From: Saccharothrix deserti
GTDB lineage: Bacteria; Actinomycetota; Actinomycetes; Mycobacteriales; Pseudonocardiaceae
Length of the DNA stretch: 64,000 nucleotides
NCBI RefSeq assembly: GCF_009769385.1
Contig: NZ_VKAB01000008.1
Location: 434,001-498,000 of the forward strand
Reading direction: 5' to 3'
The notes under the pieces: generated by a model
What the model saw: the letters and a program-made list of their open reading frames with translations, nothing else
Database searches by the model: none
What the model was told of the DNA's origin: nothing
Program-made: the position numbers and the translations under genes
In this document: positions 36,701 through 46,155 of the stretch, in pieces
How positions within the stretch are numbered: position 1 is the first letter of the stretch
Layout: the number at the start of each line of letters is the position of its first letter

Positions 36701-38146
36701 CTAGTTGTTCGGGAAGTCGTCCGCCACGGTGGCGGCGAGTTCCAGCAGCGCGAGCCGGGTGTCGGGACCGAGCTTGTCCAGCTCGATCTCCGCACCCTCT
36801 TCCAGGTGCGTGTCGAACGGGATGCGCACCACCGCGCGGCAGCGCTGCGCGAAGTGCGCGGCCAGCTTGTCCAGGTCGACCTTGCCCGAACCGGGCCGCA
36901 CCGAGTTGATCACCGCGACGGACTTGGCGACCAGGTCGCGGTAGCCGTGCGCGTCGAGCCAGTCCAGCGTCGCCGCCGACGTCTGCGCGCCGTCCACCGA
37001 GCCGGACGACACCAGCACCAGCGAGTCGGCCTGGTCCAGCACGCCCTTCATGGCCGAGTGCATCAAGCCGGTGCCGCAGTCGGTGAGCACGATGTTGTAG
37101 AACAGCTCCAGCAACGCGACCGTGCGCAGGTAGTCCTGGTCGCTGAACGCCTCCGACACGGCCGGGTCCTGTTCGGACGCCAGCACTTCGAGGCGGCTGG
37201 GCGACTGCGAGGTGTACGCGCGCACGTCGCTGTACCGGGTGATCTTCGACGCGTCGCGCAGCAGGTGCCGCACGGTCGCCGTGGTCTCCCTCGGCACCTT
37301 CAGCGCCAACGTGCCGCGGTCGGGGTTGGCGTCCACCGCGATCACGCGGTCGCCGCGCAGCGAGGAGAACGTCGAGCCGAGCGTGGTCGTCGTCGTGGTC
37401 TTGCCGACACCGCCCTTGAGGCTCAGCATCGCGATCTTGTAGCAGCCGCGCAGGGGCTGGTTGATCCGGGCGATCAGCTCACGCCGGCGGATGTCCGCCG
37501 GGCTCTCGCCGAGGTTGACCAGACCACCGGTGACCGAGTGCACGGTCTTGCGCCAGCCGGACTGCGGCTTGCGCTTCGCGCGCTTGATCAGCTGCTGCGA
37601 GGACATGTCGCTGGCGTTGGCCCGCTGGGGCTGCTGCTGCTGCTGCTGCGGTGCCTGGGGCTGCACGGTCTGCGGGAAGTTGTTGGGGAACCCGCCCTGG
37701 TACTGGTGCGGTCCCGACTGTCCCGGCGAGGGGTACGGGCCGGACGGACCGCCCGAGACCTGGTACGCGCCGGACTGCTGACCGGAAACCTGGTACGCGC
37801 CCGACTGCTGGCCCGGCTGCTGGCCGGACACCTGGTAAGGACCGGACTGCTGGCCCGAGACCTGGTACGGCCCCGACTGCTGACCGGAAACCTGGTAGGG
37901 ACCCGATTGCTGCCCCTGGACCTGGTACGCCCCGGACTGCGACGGGAACCCGCCGGACGGCGGACCGGTCACCGGGCCGGACGTCGACGGGTCGAGGTAG
38001 ACGGTCTGGGGGTCGACGTAGTGGGCTCCCGATCCCGGATCGACCTGGTAGCCGCCCGACTGGTTCGGGTTGGGCTGTTGCTGCTGCCCTTCCCCTCCGG
38101 TCGACTGCTGCCACGACGGCTCAGGATTCTCGTAGCGACCGGTCAC
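36701..38146 (-). CDS. MinD/ParA-like ATPase with Gln/Pro-rich repeat N-terminus
   Basis: 481 residues from the GTG at 38146, with GGGAGGA eight bases upstream. Residues 1-178 are disordered and rich in Gln, Pro, Gly and Tyr; residues 70-132 hold six copies of a ten-residue unit SGPYQVSGQQ (DNA 37751-37936). The ATPase domain starts near 233 with the deviant Walker A LSLKGGVGKTTTTTTLGS, VIAVDANPDRGTLALKVP and LTDCGTGLMHSAMKG. This plan, a disordered N-terminus with a MinD-like domain, recalls ESX-linked EspI-type ATPases, but no secretion genes are near. Partner and cargo unknown. It follows ccsA by 155 bases. Confidence 0.8.
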   Translation of the reverse strand: MTGRYENPEPSWQQSTGGEGQQQQPNPNQSGGYQVDPGSGAHYVDPQTVYLDPSTSGPVTGPPSGGFPSQSGAYQVQGQQSGPYQVSGQQSGPYQVSGQQSGPYQVSGQQPGQQSGAYQVSGQQSGAYQVSGGPSGPYPSPGQSGPHQYQGGFPNNFPQTVQPQAPQQQQQQPQRANASDMSSQQLIKRAKRKPQSGWRKTVHSVTGGLVNLGESPADIRRRELIARINQPLRGCYKIAMLSLKGGVGKTTTTTTLGSTFSSLRGDRVIAVDANPDRGTLALKVPRETTATVRHLLRDASKITRYSDVRAYTSQSPSRLEVLASEQDPAVSEAFSDQDYLRTVALLELFYNIVLTDCGTGLMHSAMKGVLDQADSLVLVSSGSVDGAQTSAATLDWLDAHGYRDLVAKSVAVINSVRPGSGKVDLDKLAAHFAQRCRAVVRIPFDTHLEEGAEIELDKLGPDTRLALLELAATVADDFPNN

Positions 38147-38301
38147 CGCTGGGGTCCTCCCTGAGCGAAGCGGATCGAGACCTCCCCGACCCCACGCGTC
38201 CGACGGTAGTCGGCGACCAGTGGTTCCTCGACACTGGGTGTTCGTCGGCACGAGCCCGTGACTCGGACCGACGACCACGGCGTACCTGGTGGTCTACGGG
38301 A

Positions 38302-39240
38302 TCAGCTGACGCCCGCGTACGAGTGCAACCCAGTCGTTACGAGGTTGATGAAGAACAGGTTGAACACGGTCAGCGCGAAGGCGAACGAGTTGATCCAAGC
38401 GGCGGGACGGCCGCGCCAACCGGCCGTCGCCCGCGCGTGCAGGTACCCGGCGTAGACGACCCACGACACGAACGCCACCGTCTCCTTGGGGTCCCAGCCC
38501 CAGAACCGGCCCCACGCCGACTCGGCCCAGATCGCGCCGCAGATGATGCCGATGGTGAACAGCGGGAACGCGAACACCGTGCTGCGGTAGGCGAGCCGGT
38601 CCAGCACGTCGGCGTCGGGCAGCTTGCGGAACCGCGCGCGGCCCGAGGACTTCAGCAGGTACAGCACGCTGGCCACACCGGGCACCAGCAGCACGCCGCT
38701 GGAGATCGAGATCACCGACACGTGCACCACGAGCCAGTACGACTGCAGCGGAGGCGTCACGGGAGCGGCGTCGGCGTAGAGCACGGTGCCGCCGAGGAAC
38801 ATCAGGATCACGATCGGCACGAGCACGAACCCGCCGAGCCTGCGCACCGGGAACTTGCGGGCCAGCACCAGCCACGTCACCACGCCCGCGAGCGTCAGCA
38901 GCGAGCCGTACTCGTACATGTTGCCCCACGGCGCGCGCTCGGTCGCGAACCCGCGCAGCACCAGCGAAGCGAAGTGCAGCACCGCGCCCAGGACGTTCAG
39001 CGCCAAGCCCATCCGGCCCAGGCGTTCGGCGCGGGACCGTTCCGGCTTCGTCACCCGACCCGGTGTCCACGTGCCGTCGGCCTGCGTGCCACCGGCCGCG
39101 ACCAGCTCACGTTCCTTGGCCTTCTCGGGCCGGGCGAACGCCGCCTCGCACAGGTACAGCACCGCGGCGAAGAAGTAGATCGCCACGGCGGCGCCGTAAG
39201 TCCAGTCGCTGTAGGTCGCCAGGGTCGCGTTGACCGGCAT
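38302..39240 (-). CDS. ccsA: cytochrome c biogenesis protein CcsA/CcsB family (heme handling)
   Basis: Membrane half of the System II heme lyase that carries heme across the membrane and joins it to apocytochrome c. 312 residues, about eight hydrophobic helices. The tryptophan-rich WWD-type loop is ESAWGRFWGWDPKETVAFVSW near residue 235; conserved histidines are expected in VVHVSVISISSG, YLHARAT and nearby. The ATG at 39240 overlaps the resB stop as TGATG, the usual pairing of the two lyase parts. Confidence 0.93.
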   Translation of the reverse strand: MPVNATLATYSDWTYGAAVAIYFFAAVLYLCEAAFARPEKAKERELVAAGGTQADGTWTPGRVTKPERSRAERLGRMGLALNVLGAVLHFASLVLRGFATERAPWGNMYEYGSLLTLAGVVTWLVLARKFPVRRLGGFVLVPIVILMFLGGTVLYADAAPVTPPLQSYWLVVHVSVISISSGVLLVPGVASVLYLLKSSGRARFRKLPDADVLDRLAYRSTVFAFPLFTIGIICGAIWAESAWGRFWGWDPKETVAFVSWVVYAGYLHARATAGWRGRPAAWINSFAFALTVFNLFFINLVTTGLHSYAGVS

Positions 39241-40784
39241 CAGCTCTCCTCCTTGTGGGCGAGCAGGTCCCTGGACAGGGCGGTGAACTCCTCGCCGTAC
39301 CCGGCCTGATCAGTGCGCGCGAGGCCGCCGACCTCGACAACGGTACGCCCGTCCGACTGCGGGGTCGCCCGCACCCACACGCGGCGGCGTTTGATGCTCA
39401 GCGAGACGCCAAGACCCAGGATGACCAGCACCGAGAACACCAGCACCCAGATCTGCGTCGGGTCGTGCGACACCTGCAGCGACACCCAGTCGCGGACGCC
39501 GTCGAAGCGGATCACGGTGCCGTCGTCGAGCTTGAGTTCCTCGCCCTGCTTGAGGTTCTGCCGGGCAACCTTGGCGAGTTTGCCGTCCTGCACCATCTTC
39601 TGGTCGATGGAGAAGATCGACTGGCCGCGGCCGGAGTCGGTGCCGAGGTCGCCGCGGTAGACGTCGATCGCGACCGCCGGGTCGTTCGCGGCGGGGAACG
39701 CCGAGTCCAGCAGCTGCCCCTGGAAGACGGCGGTCGGCGCGAGCAGGCCGGTGATCGCGAGCTGGCTCTTGCGGCGCTGCTCGGCGTCCGGCACGTCCGG
39801 CGGGTCGAACTTCGTCGCGCCCTCGGACGCCAGCGTGACCTGGTTGACCGGCCGCCACTGGGTGGCGCCGGTGCGGGTCTGGCCGTTGGGGAAGGTGACC
39901 GTGAACAGCGGCGTGTAGCCGTGGCCGAGGAGGTAGAGCCGGTCGCCCGCGGTGCGCAGCGGGCTGTTGACCTCCAGCGGGTACGGCCGCCACGTGCCGG
40001 TCTCCAGGTCCGCGCCGGACTGGTACTGGATGTCCGCGTGGAAGCTCTCCGCCTGGCCGTTGTGCAGGAACTTGGCCTCGAAGTCGTCGACCTTGACGCA
40101 GAACTGGTTGAGCTGCGTGCCGTCGACCCGCAGGCCGGGCCGGAACGTGTCGTAGTTGTAGACGCCCGAGTTGCAGAACTGGCCGCCGTTGGCCTGCACG
40201 ATGACCTGGCCCTCGTAGCCGAACATCTTGCCCAGCGCGAACGCGATCAGCAGGCCCAGCAGGGAGAAGTGGAACACCAGGTTGCCGGTCTCGCGCAGGA
40301 ACCCGCGTTCGGCGCTGATCGTGCGGGCGCCGTCCTGCTCCTCGCGGGTGATCGTGCGCCAGCCCTTGAGCCGCCGTTCGGCGTGCTCGACGACGTCCTG
40401 CGGGCTCGCCGTCGTGTCGGCCGTCGCGTGGTGCGGCATGCGGGCCAGGTTGCGCGGGGTGAGCACCGGCTTGACCCGCATCTGCTTGAAGTACTCCCAG
40501 GTGCGCGGCAGCAGGCAGCCGACCAGGGAGACGAACAGCAGCACGTAGATCGCGGAGAACCAGAAGCTGGCGTAGACGTCGTAGAACTGGAGCTCGTCGA
40601 GGAGCCGGCCCCACCAGCCGTTGTCCGCGATGTACTCGTCGACCTTCTGCGCGTTGAGCGACCGCTGCGGGAGCAGCGCGCCCGGCATCGCGCCGAGGGC
40701 GAGCAGGAACAGCAGGGTCAACGCGGTGCGCATGGCCGTGAGACCGCGCCACGTGTTGCGCAGGAAGGCGAGGAGAGCGCTCAC
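39240..40784 (-). CDS. resB: cytochrome c biogenesis protein ResB
   Basis: Partner of CcsA in System II cytochrome c maturation. 514 residues: three hydrophobic helices in the first 210 (ALTLLFLLALGAMPGALLP, SFWFSAIYVLLFVSLVGCL, NLVFHFSLLGLLIAFALGKM), a large extracytoplasmic domain, and a last helix IWVLVFSVLVILGLGVSLSI. The GTG at 40784 overlaps the ccdA stop as TAGTG. The open frame upstream belongs to ccdA read out of frame. Confidence 0.93.
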   Translation of the reverse strand: MSALLAFLRNTWRGLTAMRTALTLLFLLALGAMPGALLPQRSLNAQKVDEYIADNGWWGRLLDELQFYDVYASFWFSAIYVLLFVSLVGCLLPRTWEYFKQMRVKPVLTPRNLARMPHHATADTTASPQDVVEHAERRLKGWRTITREEQDGARTISAERGFLRETGNLVFHFSLLGLLIAFALGKMFGYEGQVIVQANGGQFCNSGVYNYDTFRPGLRVDGTQLNQFCVKVDDFEAKFLHNGQAESFHADIQYQSGADLETGTWRPYPLEVNSPLRTAGDRLYLLGHGYTPLFTVTFPNGQTRTGATQWRPVNQVTLASEGATKFDPPDVPDAEQRRKSQLAITGLLAPTAVFQGQLLDSAFPAANDPAVAIDVYRGDLGTDSGRGQSIFSIDQKMVQDGKLAKVARQNLKQGEELKLDDGTVIRFDGVRDWVSLQVSHDPTQIWVLVFSVLVILGLGVSLSIKRRRVWVRATPQSDGRTVVEVGGLARTDQAGYGEEFTALSRDLLAHKEES

Positions 40785-41584
40785 TACAACGGCAGTTCTA
40801 GGTCGTTGACGACGGAGTCGCGCAGCCAGTTGACGAACTCGCCCCACAGGCCGGTGACCAGGGCGACGCCGACCGCGATCAGCAGCACGCCGCCGAACAC
40901 CTGGACTTGGCGGACGTGCGTGCGCAGCCAGCCGGTCATCCGGACCGCCCAGCGCGCGCCGACCGCGATGAGGATGAACGGCAGGCCGAGGCCGAGGCAG
41001 TAGGCGAGCACCAGCACGGCGCCGCGGGCGGTGGTCGAGCCGACCTCGGTGGCGCGGGTCAACGCCAGCACACCCATCAACGTCGGGCCGAGGCACGGGG
41101 TCCAGCCGAGCGCGAACACGCCGCCCAGCAGCGGTGCGCCGATCAGACCGACGCTCGGCGTGCGGTGCACGCGGACGTCGCGTTGGAGGGCGGGGACGAG
41201 GCCGATGAACACCAGGCCCATGGCGATCGTGATGACGCCGCCGATGCGCTGGAGCAGGTCACCCTGGGTCCAGAAGAGGTCGGTCAGGCCGAGCACCACG
41301 AACGACGTCAGGGAGAACACGATCGTGAAGCCGAGCACGAAGAGCAACGCCGCGCCGGCAACCCGCCAACGCCCGGCCTTCCGCTGTTCGTCGTCCTCGA
41401 CCGCCGGCGCTTCCGCACCGACCAGACCAGCGAGGTACGCGAGGTAGCCGGGGACCAACGGGACCACGCACGGCGAGGCGAACGAGATCGCCCCCGCCAG
41501 CACCGCTACCCCGGTCGCGAGCAGGATCGGGCCGGAGGTGGCCAGATCGGTCGGGTTCACGCGTTCAGGGTAGGTAGGCACCAC
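40784..41584 (-). CDS. ccdA: cytochrome c biogenesis protein CcdA (thiol-reductant transporter)
   Basis: Membrane protein that carries reducing power outward to ResA. 266 residues, six helices; the paired redox cysteines lie in ISFASPCVVPLVPGYLAYL near residue 39 and FALGWTPCLGPTLMGVLAL near 160. The start is uncertain: GTG at 41584 or GTG at 41560, neither with a ribosome site. In most actinobacteria resA abuts it; here a plus-strand peptidase gene lies between, so ccdA must have its own promoter. Confidence 0.92.
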   Translation of the reverse strand: MVPTYPERVNPTDLATSGPILLATGVAVLAGAISFASPCVVPLVPGYLAYLAGLVGAEAPAVEDDEQRKAGRWRVAGAALLFVLGFTIVFSLTSFVVLGLTDLFWTQGDLLQRIGGVITIAMGLVFIGLVPALQRDVRVHRTPSVGLIGAPLLGGVFALGWTPCLGPTLMGVLALTRATEVGSTTARGAVLVLAYCLGLGLPFILIAVGARWAVRMTGWLRTHVRQVQVFGGVLLIAVGVALVTGLWGEFVNWLRDSVVNDLELPL

Positions 41585-41873
41585 TTGACGTCGTGCACCG
41601 GCATCCCTTATGGGCGACCCACGTCACAGTGTTGAATTGCCGCTGCTCCGCAGACGGCGGGCTCGGTCGCCCCGGGCTGTAGTCGATCCGCCGCTCCGCG
41701 GGGGCAGACCGCTCGCGCCTGATTTCCCGACGATCGAAAAGCGTGATCGCCGGGAAATGAGTCGCGAACGATCGACGGCGACCTCGCGGCGGTTGGCATT
41801 ACCCGATTGGGTGAAGGTTTAAACCCGACTTTCAACCCTTGTAGGTGAGTGACCCACTTCATAGCGTGACGTC
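41585..41873. other. intergenic region between divergent ccdA and M64 peptidase genes
   Basis: 289 bases with no gene. It must hold the promoters of both genes. A hairpin lies at 41722-41758: ATTTCCCG and CGGGAAAT with inner GATC pairs around GAAAAGCGT. No Rex site is present. The G+C content falls near 41800-41870 (GAAGGTTTAAACCC), just before the peptidase gene, which suits a promoter. Confidence 0.6.
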
Positions 41874-42839
41874 ATGCGTGCACACCGGCTCACCCTGCCC
41901 GTGCTGGCCGTGGCCTTCGCAGTCGTCGCCGCTCCCCTGCCCGGCGGCGCCGCGGAGTCCACGGCGGCCGAGGTGGAGTTGGTGGAGGTGTTCTCCCCGG
42001 ATGGCACGATCACGCGGACCCCCGTCCCGCGCGCCGTCGAGACCCGAGCCGCGCCGTCCGAAGTTGCCGCCGACGTGGTGCCCATCCAGGAGACCGGCGC
42101 ACCCGACCAGCGGTTCGACCTGGTGTTCGTCGGCGACGGCTACACAGCCGCCGAAATCGAGCTCTTCCACACCCACGTGGTGAGCAAGTGGAGCGAGCTG
42201 TCCGCCGTGGAGCCGTTCAAGTCCTACCGCCAGTACTTCAACGTCTGGCAGGTCAGCGTCGTGTCGACCGAGTCCGGAGTGGACAACGACCCGACCCTCG
42301 GCACCGCCCGCGACACCGCCCTCGACATGGGTTTCTGGTGCCAGGGCCGGGACACCCAGACCGAACGCCTGCTGTGCGTGAACCAGACCAAGGCCACCCA
42401 GTTCGGCGCGCTCGCACCGCAGGCCGACCAGGTCATCGCGCTCGGCAACACCGCCAAGTACGGCGGCGCGGGCGGTGGCGTGGCGACCGCGGCGGGCGCG
42501 AACGACCAGGCCGGGCAGATCGCGGTGCACGAGTTGGGGCACTCGATCGGCAAGCTGGCCGACGAGTACGACTACCCGTACGACCGGTACACCGGCGCCG
42601 AGCCGACCGAGGTCAACGTGACCGCGGACGCCACCGGCTCGAAGTGGTCGGCCTACCTCGGCCAGGCGTCACCGGACGGCGGTGTGGTCGGCGCGTTCGA
42701 GGGCGCCCGGTACTACACGTCCGGCCTGTACCGGCCCACCGAGAACTCGATCATGCGCACGCTCGGCCGCGAGTTCAACCTCATCGGCCGGGACGCGATG
42801 ATCAACGCGTTCAAGGCGAAGGTGCCCGAGCTGCGGTAG
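41874..42839 (+). CDS. secreted M64-family zinc metallopeptidase
   Basis: 321 residues, ATG at 41874. The N-terminus (MRAHRLTLPVLAVAFAVVAA) is a signal peptide ending near GGA-AES. The catalytic domain has the M64 opening DLVFVGDGYTAAEIELFHTH and the zinc motif IAVHELGHSIGKLADEYDYP near residue 220, in which HExGH and the following D/E are intact. It is the only plus-strand gene among the cytochrome c and heme genes from 36.7 to 55.1 kb, splitting resA from ccdA, which suggests later insertion. Confidence 0.9.
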   Translation: MRAHRLTLPVLAVAFAVVAAPLPGGAAESTAAEVELVEVFSPDGTITRTPVPRAVETRAAPSEVAADVVPIQETGAPDQRFDLVFVGDGYTAAEIELFHTHVVSKWSELSAVEPFKSYRQYFNVWQVSVVSTESGVDNDPTLGTARDTALDMGFWCQGRDTQTERLLCVNQTKATQFGALAPQADQVIALGNTAKYGGAGGGVATAAGANDQAGQIAVHELGHSIGKLADEYDYPYDRYTGAEPTEVNVTADATGSKWSAYLGQASPDGGVVGAFEGARYYTSGLYRPTENSIMRTLGREFNLIGRDAMINAFKAKVPELR

Positions 42840-42842
42840 TCC

Positions 42843-43421
42843 CTACGATTCGGCGGCCAGGTCCTTCACCAGCGGCACCAGGTCCGAGGCGATCACGCCG
42901 CCCAGGAACGCCGCCGCCACCCGGTGCTGCTTGTCCAGCACGAACGTGGACGGCACGGTGTTCGGCGGCAGCCCGCGGAACGACAGCATCGCCCGCCCGG
43001 ACTCGTCGTAGATCGACGGGTAGCTCAGCCCGCGGTTGGTGATGAAGTCCCGTGGCGACTCGGTCGAGTTCTCCTTGACGTCGATGCCCAGCACCTGCAC
43101 GCCCAGCGGCCCCGTCTCGTCCTGCACCTTCTGCAGCTCGGGCGCCTCGGTGCGGCACGGCGGGCACCACGCGCCCCAGATGTTGACGACCACGACCTTG
43201 CCCGCGTAGTCGTCCAGGGAGATCGTCTTGCCGTCCTCCATCAGGCTCGGCCCGGTCAGGCCCTTGACGGTCTTGCGCTCGTCGCCCTCATAGCGGAGCT
43301 TGGTCTCGCCGTTGGGCGCGACCAGCTGGAACTCGGAGCCGGCCACCACCGCGTCGTCCCCGGTCGAACAGCCCGTGACCAGCAGCAACGCCGCGACCAG
43401 GACGGATGTCAACGCCCTCAT
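42843..43421 (-). CDS. resA: thiol-disulfide oxidoreductase ResA, lipoprotein
   Basis: Reduces the CxxCH cysteines of apocytochrome c before heme attachment. 192 residues. Lipobox LLLVTGCS puts the lipid-bearing Cys at residue 18. The thioredoxin fold has VVNIWGAWCPPCRTEAPELQ with the active CxxC near residue 85 and GLPPNTVPSTFVLD with the cis-proline. ATG at 43421 overlaps the phosphatase stop (ATGA). Its partner ccdA lies beyond the convergent M64 gene, whose end is three bases away. Confidence 0.94.
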   Translation of the reverse strand: MRALTSVLVAALLLVTGCSTGDDAVVAGSEFQLVAPNGETKLRYEGDERKTVKGLTGPSLMEDGKTISLDDYAGKVVVVNIWGAWCPPCRTEAPELQKVQDETGPLGVQVLGIDVKENSTESPRDFITNRGLSYPSIYDESGRAMLSFRGLPPNTVPSTFVLDKQHRVAAAFLGGVIASDLVPLVKDLAAES

Positions 43422-44047
43422 GCCCCGGTCACCCTCGGGTTCGTCGCGCCGACCGGTTCGGTGTAGACCACCCGCACCAACTGCTCCCCCTCGAACACCA
43501 GGCTGGTCAACGACGCCAGCGAGCACTCGCGGCGACGCGGGTCGTGCCACATCCGCTTGCCCTCCAGGAACCGCCGCAGCGTCCAGATCGGCAGCTGGTG
43601 CGACACGCACACCGCCTCGTGGCCCTCGGCCGCCGACCGGGCCCGCTGCACCGCGCCGAGCATCCGGTGCGCGATCTCCAGGTACGGCTCGCCCCACGAC
43701 GGGCGGAACGGGTTGACCAGCTTCGGCCAGTGCTTCGGCGAGCGCAGCGCGCCGTCGCCGACGGCCACCTTCAGGCCCTCGAACTGGTTGTCCGCCTCGA
43801 TCAGCCGCGCGTCGGTGGCCAGTTCCAGCCGGTGCGAGTCGGCGATCGGCGACGCGGTCTGCTGCGCCCGGTCCAGCGGCGACGCCACGACGTGCGCGAT
43901 GTCGTGGTCGGCCAGGTGCTCGGCCACGGTCAACGCCTGCCGCTGGCCGCGTTCGGACAGCTTGAACCCCGGCAGGCGGCCGTAGAGGATGCCCGTCGGG
44001 TTGTGCACCTCGCCGTGCCGGAGCATGTGGACGACTGTTCTGCTCAC
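43418..44047 (-). CDS. histidine phosphatase (phosphoglycerate mutase-like)
   Basis: Branch of the histidine phosphatase superfamily, 209 residues. The catalytic motif is [20 protein letters not shown] (RHGE near residue 10), with a second His in [20 protein letters not shown] near 155. The GTG at 44047 overlaps the hemL stop as GTGA and its stop overlaps resA. This hemL-phosphatase-resA order is shared with mycobacteria (Rv0524-Rv0526), where the substrate is unknown. Confidence 0.9.
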   Translation of the reverse strand: MSRTVVHMLRHGEVHNPTGILYGRLPGFKLSERGQRQALTVAEHLADHDIAHVVASPLDRAQQTASPIADSHRLELATDARLIEADNQFEGLKVAVGDGALRSPKHWPKLVNPFRPSWGEPYLEIAHRMLGAVQRARSAAEGHEAVCVSHQLPIWTLRRFLEGKRMWHDPRRRECSLASLTSLVFEGEQLVRVVYTEPVGATNPRVTGA

Positions 44048-45333
44048 TTCGTCGCCTCCGCGGCGGCACGTGCGGCGTGCGGCAGGGCGTCCGCGATGAC
44101 CTCGAAGTCCTCGTCGGTCATGGCGGCGTTGACGAACCACGCCTCGTAGGCGCTCGGCGGCGCGTACACGCCGCGTTCCAGCAGGGCGTGGAAGAACGGC
44201 GGGAAGCGCCACGTCTCGGCGGCCTGCGCGCCCGCGTAGTCGGTGACCTCTTCGTCGGCGAAGAACACGCTGACAAGGTTGCCGGCGAACTGCACCCGGT
44301 GCTTGACGTCCGCCTCGGTGAGCGCGGCGGTGAACAGCGCGCCCAGGCGCGTGGCGTTGGCGTCGAGGGTGCGGTAGACGTCGTCCGTCGCGGCGCGCAG
44401 CGTGGCCAGGCCCGCCGCCACCGCGACCGGGTTACCGGACAGCGTGCCCGCCTGGTAGACGGGGCCGGACGGGGCGAGCCTCGACATCACGTCGGTCCGG
44501 CCGCCGAACGCCGCCGCGGGCAGGCCGCCGGACATGACCTTGCCGAACGTGTAGAGGTCGCCTCCGACGTTCTCCAGGCCGTACCAGCCGGCGCGGGACA
44601 CCCGGAAGCCGGTCATGACCTCGTCCATGATCAGCAGCGCGCCGTCGGCCTGGCAGAGCTGCTTGAGCTCGGCGTTGTACCGGGGTGCGATCGCGCCCAT
44701 GTTGCCCGCCGCGGCCTCGGTGATCACGCAGGCGATCTCGCCCTCGTTCTCGGCGAACGCCCGCCGGACCGCCTCGATGTCGTTGTACGGCAGCACCAGC
44801 GTGTCCGCGGCCTGCGCGCCGGTGACGCCCGGTGACGTCGGCAGGCCCAGCGTGGCCACCCCGGAGCCCGCCTGGGCGAGCAGCGCGTCCACGTGGCCGT
44901 GGTAGCAGCCCGCGAACTTGACGATCTTGCGCCGGCCGGTGAAACCGCGGGCGAGGCGGATCGCACTCATCGTGGCCTCGGTGCCGGAGTTGACCAGGCG
45001 GACCTGGTGCACCGGCGCGACCCGGTCGATGATCTCCTCGGCGAGTTCGATCTCGCCCTCGGTGGGCGTGCCGAAGGACAGGCCGTGCACGGCCGCCTCC
45101 TGGACCGCTCGGACGACGTCCGGGTGGGCGTGCCCGAGGATCATCGGCCCCCACGACGACACCAGGTCGACGTACCGGTTGCCGTCGGCGTCCCACAGGT
45201 GCGGACCCTCGCCGCGGACCATGAACCTGGGCGTGCCGCCGACCGAGTGAAAGGCCCGGACCGGGGAGTTCACGCCACCGGGGGTCACCGCCGCCGCGCG
45301 CTCGAACAGTTCCTGGGATCGCGTCGCTGTCAC
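44044..45333 (-). CDS. hemL: glutamate-1-semialdehyde 2,1-aminomutase
   Basis: PLP enzyme forming 5-aminolevulinate from glutamate semialdehyde, the product of HemA. 429 residues from the GTG at 45333 ([20 protein letters not shown]). Motifs: [54 protein letters not shown], the PLP aspartate in [13 protein letters not shown], and the Schiff-base lysine in [12 protein letters not shown] near 265. It lies 9 kb from hemA and is coupled to the downstream phosphatase. Confidence 0.96.
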   Translation of the reverse strand: MTATRSQELFERAAAVTPGGVNSPVRAFHSVGGTPRFMVRGEGPHLWDADGNRYVDLVSSWGPMILGHAHPDVVRAVQEAAVHGLSFGTPTEGEIELAEEIIDRVAPVHQVRLVNSGTEATMSAIRLARGFTGRRKIVKFAGCYHGHVDALLAQAGSGVATLGLPTSPGVTGAQAADTLVLPYNDIEAVRRAFAENEGEIACVITEAAAGNMGAIAPRYNAELKQLCQADGALLIMDEVMTGFRVSRAGWYGLENVGGDLYTFGKVMSGGLPAAAFGGRTDVMSRLAPSGPVYQAGTLSGNPVAVAAGLATLRAATDDVYRTLDANATRLGALFTAALTEADVKHRVQFAGNLVSVFFADEEVTDYAGAQAAETWRFPPFFHALLERGVYAPPSAYEAWFVNAAMTDEDFEVIADALPHAARAAAEATK

Positions 45334-45344
45334 GGGGTCCAGTC

Positions 45345-45680
45345 TCACACGTCGGGTTCTTCGACCTGCTTCCGACCACGGGTGCGCACCGCGAGCAGGG
45401 TCTGGCGCACCGCGTCGAGCAGCAGCACCCCGGCGACGGTGACCAGGCCGACGGACGCGCCGATCCAGTTGCCCTTGAACCGGGTCGACTCCAGCGGCGG
45501 GTGGTCGGGCACTGGGTAGCTGTAGTGGATGACACCCCGGTTCCAGCACCAGACGGCGGCCGGCACGAGCAGCGCCACGAGCACCACTTCGCCTGCTGCG
45601 ATGAGCGCGCGTTTCGGCTGGTGCAGCGTGGGCTCCCCGGGTTCCGGCTCGGTCTCGGTCTCGACGGTGGCCGCAGTCAC
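45345..45680 (-). CDS. two-span membrane protein of unknown function
   Basis: 111 residues from a GTG at 45680 ([16 protein letters not shown]); an earlier GTG at 45725 would overlap the upstream gene. An acidic N-terminus is followed by a helix [18 protein letters not shown], an extracytoplasmic loop with [19 protein letters not shown], and a second helix [17 protein letters not shown] with a basic tail. No family recognised. It is 11 bases upstream of hemL on the same strand and may be in its operon. Confidence 0.65.
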   Translation of the reverse strand: MTAATVETETEPEPGEPTLHQPKRALIAAGEVVLVALLVPAAVWCWNRGVIHYSYPVPDHPPLESTRFKGNWIGASVGLVTVAGVLLLDAVRQTLLAVRTRGRKQVEEPDV

Positions 45681-45693
45681 GTAGGTCAGCTTC

Positions 45694-46155
45694 TCACGCC
45701 TCGGTCGCACCCTGCTCGCCACCACGGGTGATCAGCAGCTTCGCCATCTCGGTGCGCAACGCGTCCGCGTCCCGTGCCCAGCCCATCACCACCGTGCCGT
45801 CGGTGAGCCTGATCGGCACCGCCTCCGTGCCGCGCGGCAGGGTCCAGCCGCCGCCCAGCACCTTGGCGCCGGACCGCGGCTCCACGCCCTCGACCGACTC
45901 GACGTCCCGGATCGACAGCTCCTCCCGGCCCTGGTGCAGGGCGACCGGCGTGAGGCGCACCGCGTAGATGCGGCGTCTGCCCTGCACCCACAACGTGGTG
46001 GGCAGGAACAGGAGGAGAGCGACGAAGAACCACAGCAGCGGCCGGGTCGAGCCGGTCAACGCCTCGACGCCCAACCCGAGCGCGGCGAACACCGGGCCCC
46101 AAAGCAGGGGCCACCAGGACGTGCCGGGTTCGGCGTACAACGTGGGCTGCTCCAC
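45694..46155 (-). CDS. DUF3093-like membrane protein
   Basis: 153 residues, GTG at 46155 overlapping the preceding stop as TAGTG. Two close helices (WWPLLWGPVFAALGLGVEAL and LLWFFVALLLFLPTTLWV) are followed by a beta-rich domain with IYAVRLTPVALHQGREELSI and LPRGTEAVPIRLTDGTVVMG. The pattern is that of DUF3093 proteins of unknown function. It follows the paralogous membrane-gene row but lacks their motif. Confidence 0.65.
   Translation of the reverse strand: MEQPTLYAEPGTSWWPLLWGPVFAALGLGVEALTGSTRPLLWFFVALLLFLPTTLWVQGRRRIYAVRLTPVALHQGREELSIRDVESVEGVEPRSGAKVLGGGWTLPRGTEAVPIRLTDGTVVMGWARDADALRTEMAKLLITRGGEQGATEA

Noticed and set aside
39240..41096. A longer ResB starting inside ccdA
   Set aside because: The upstream part is ccdA out of frame; the GTG at 40784 gives the usual ResB start and a TAGTG overlap.
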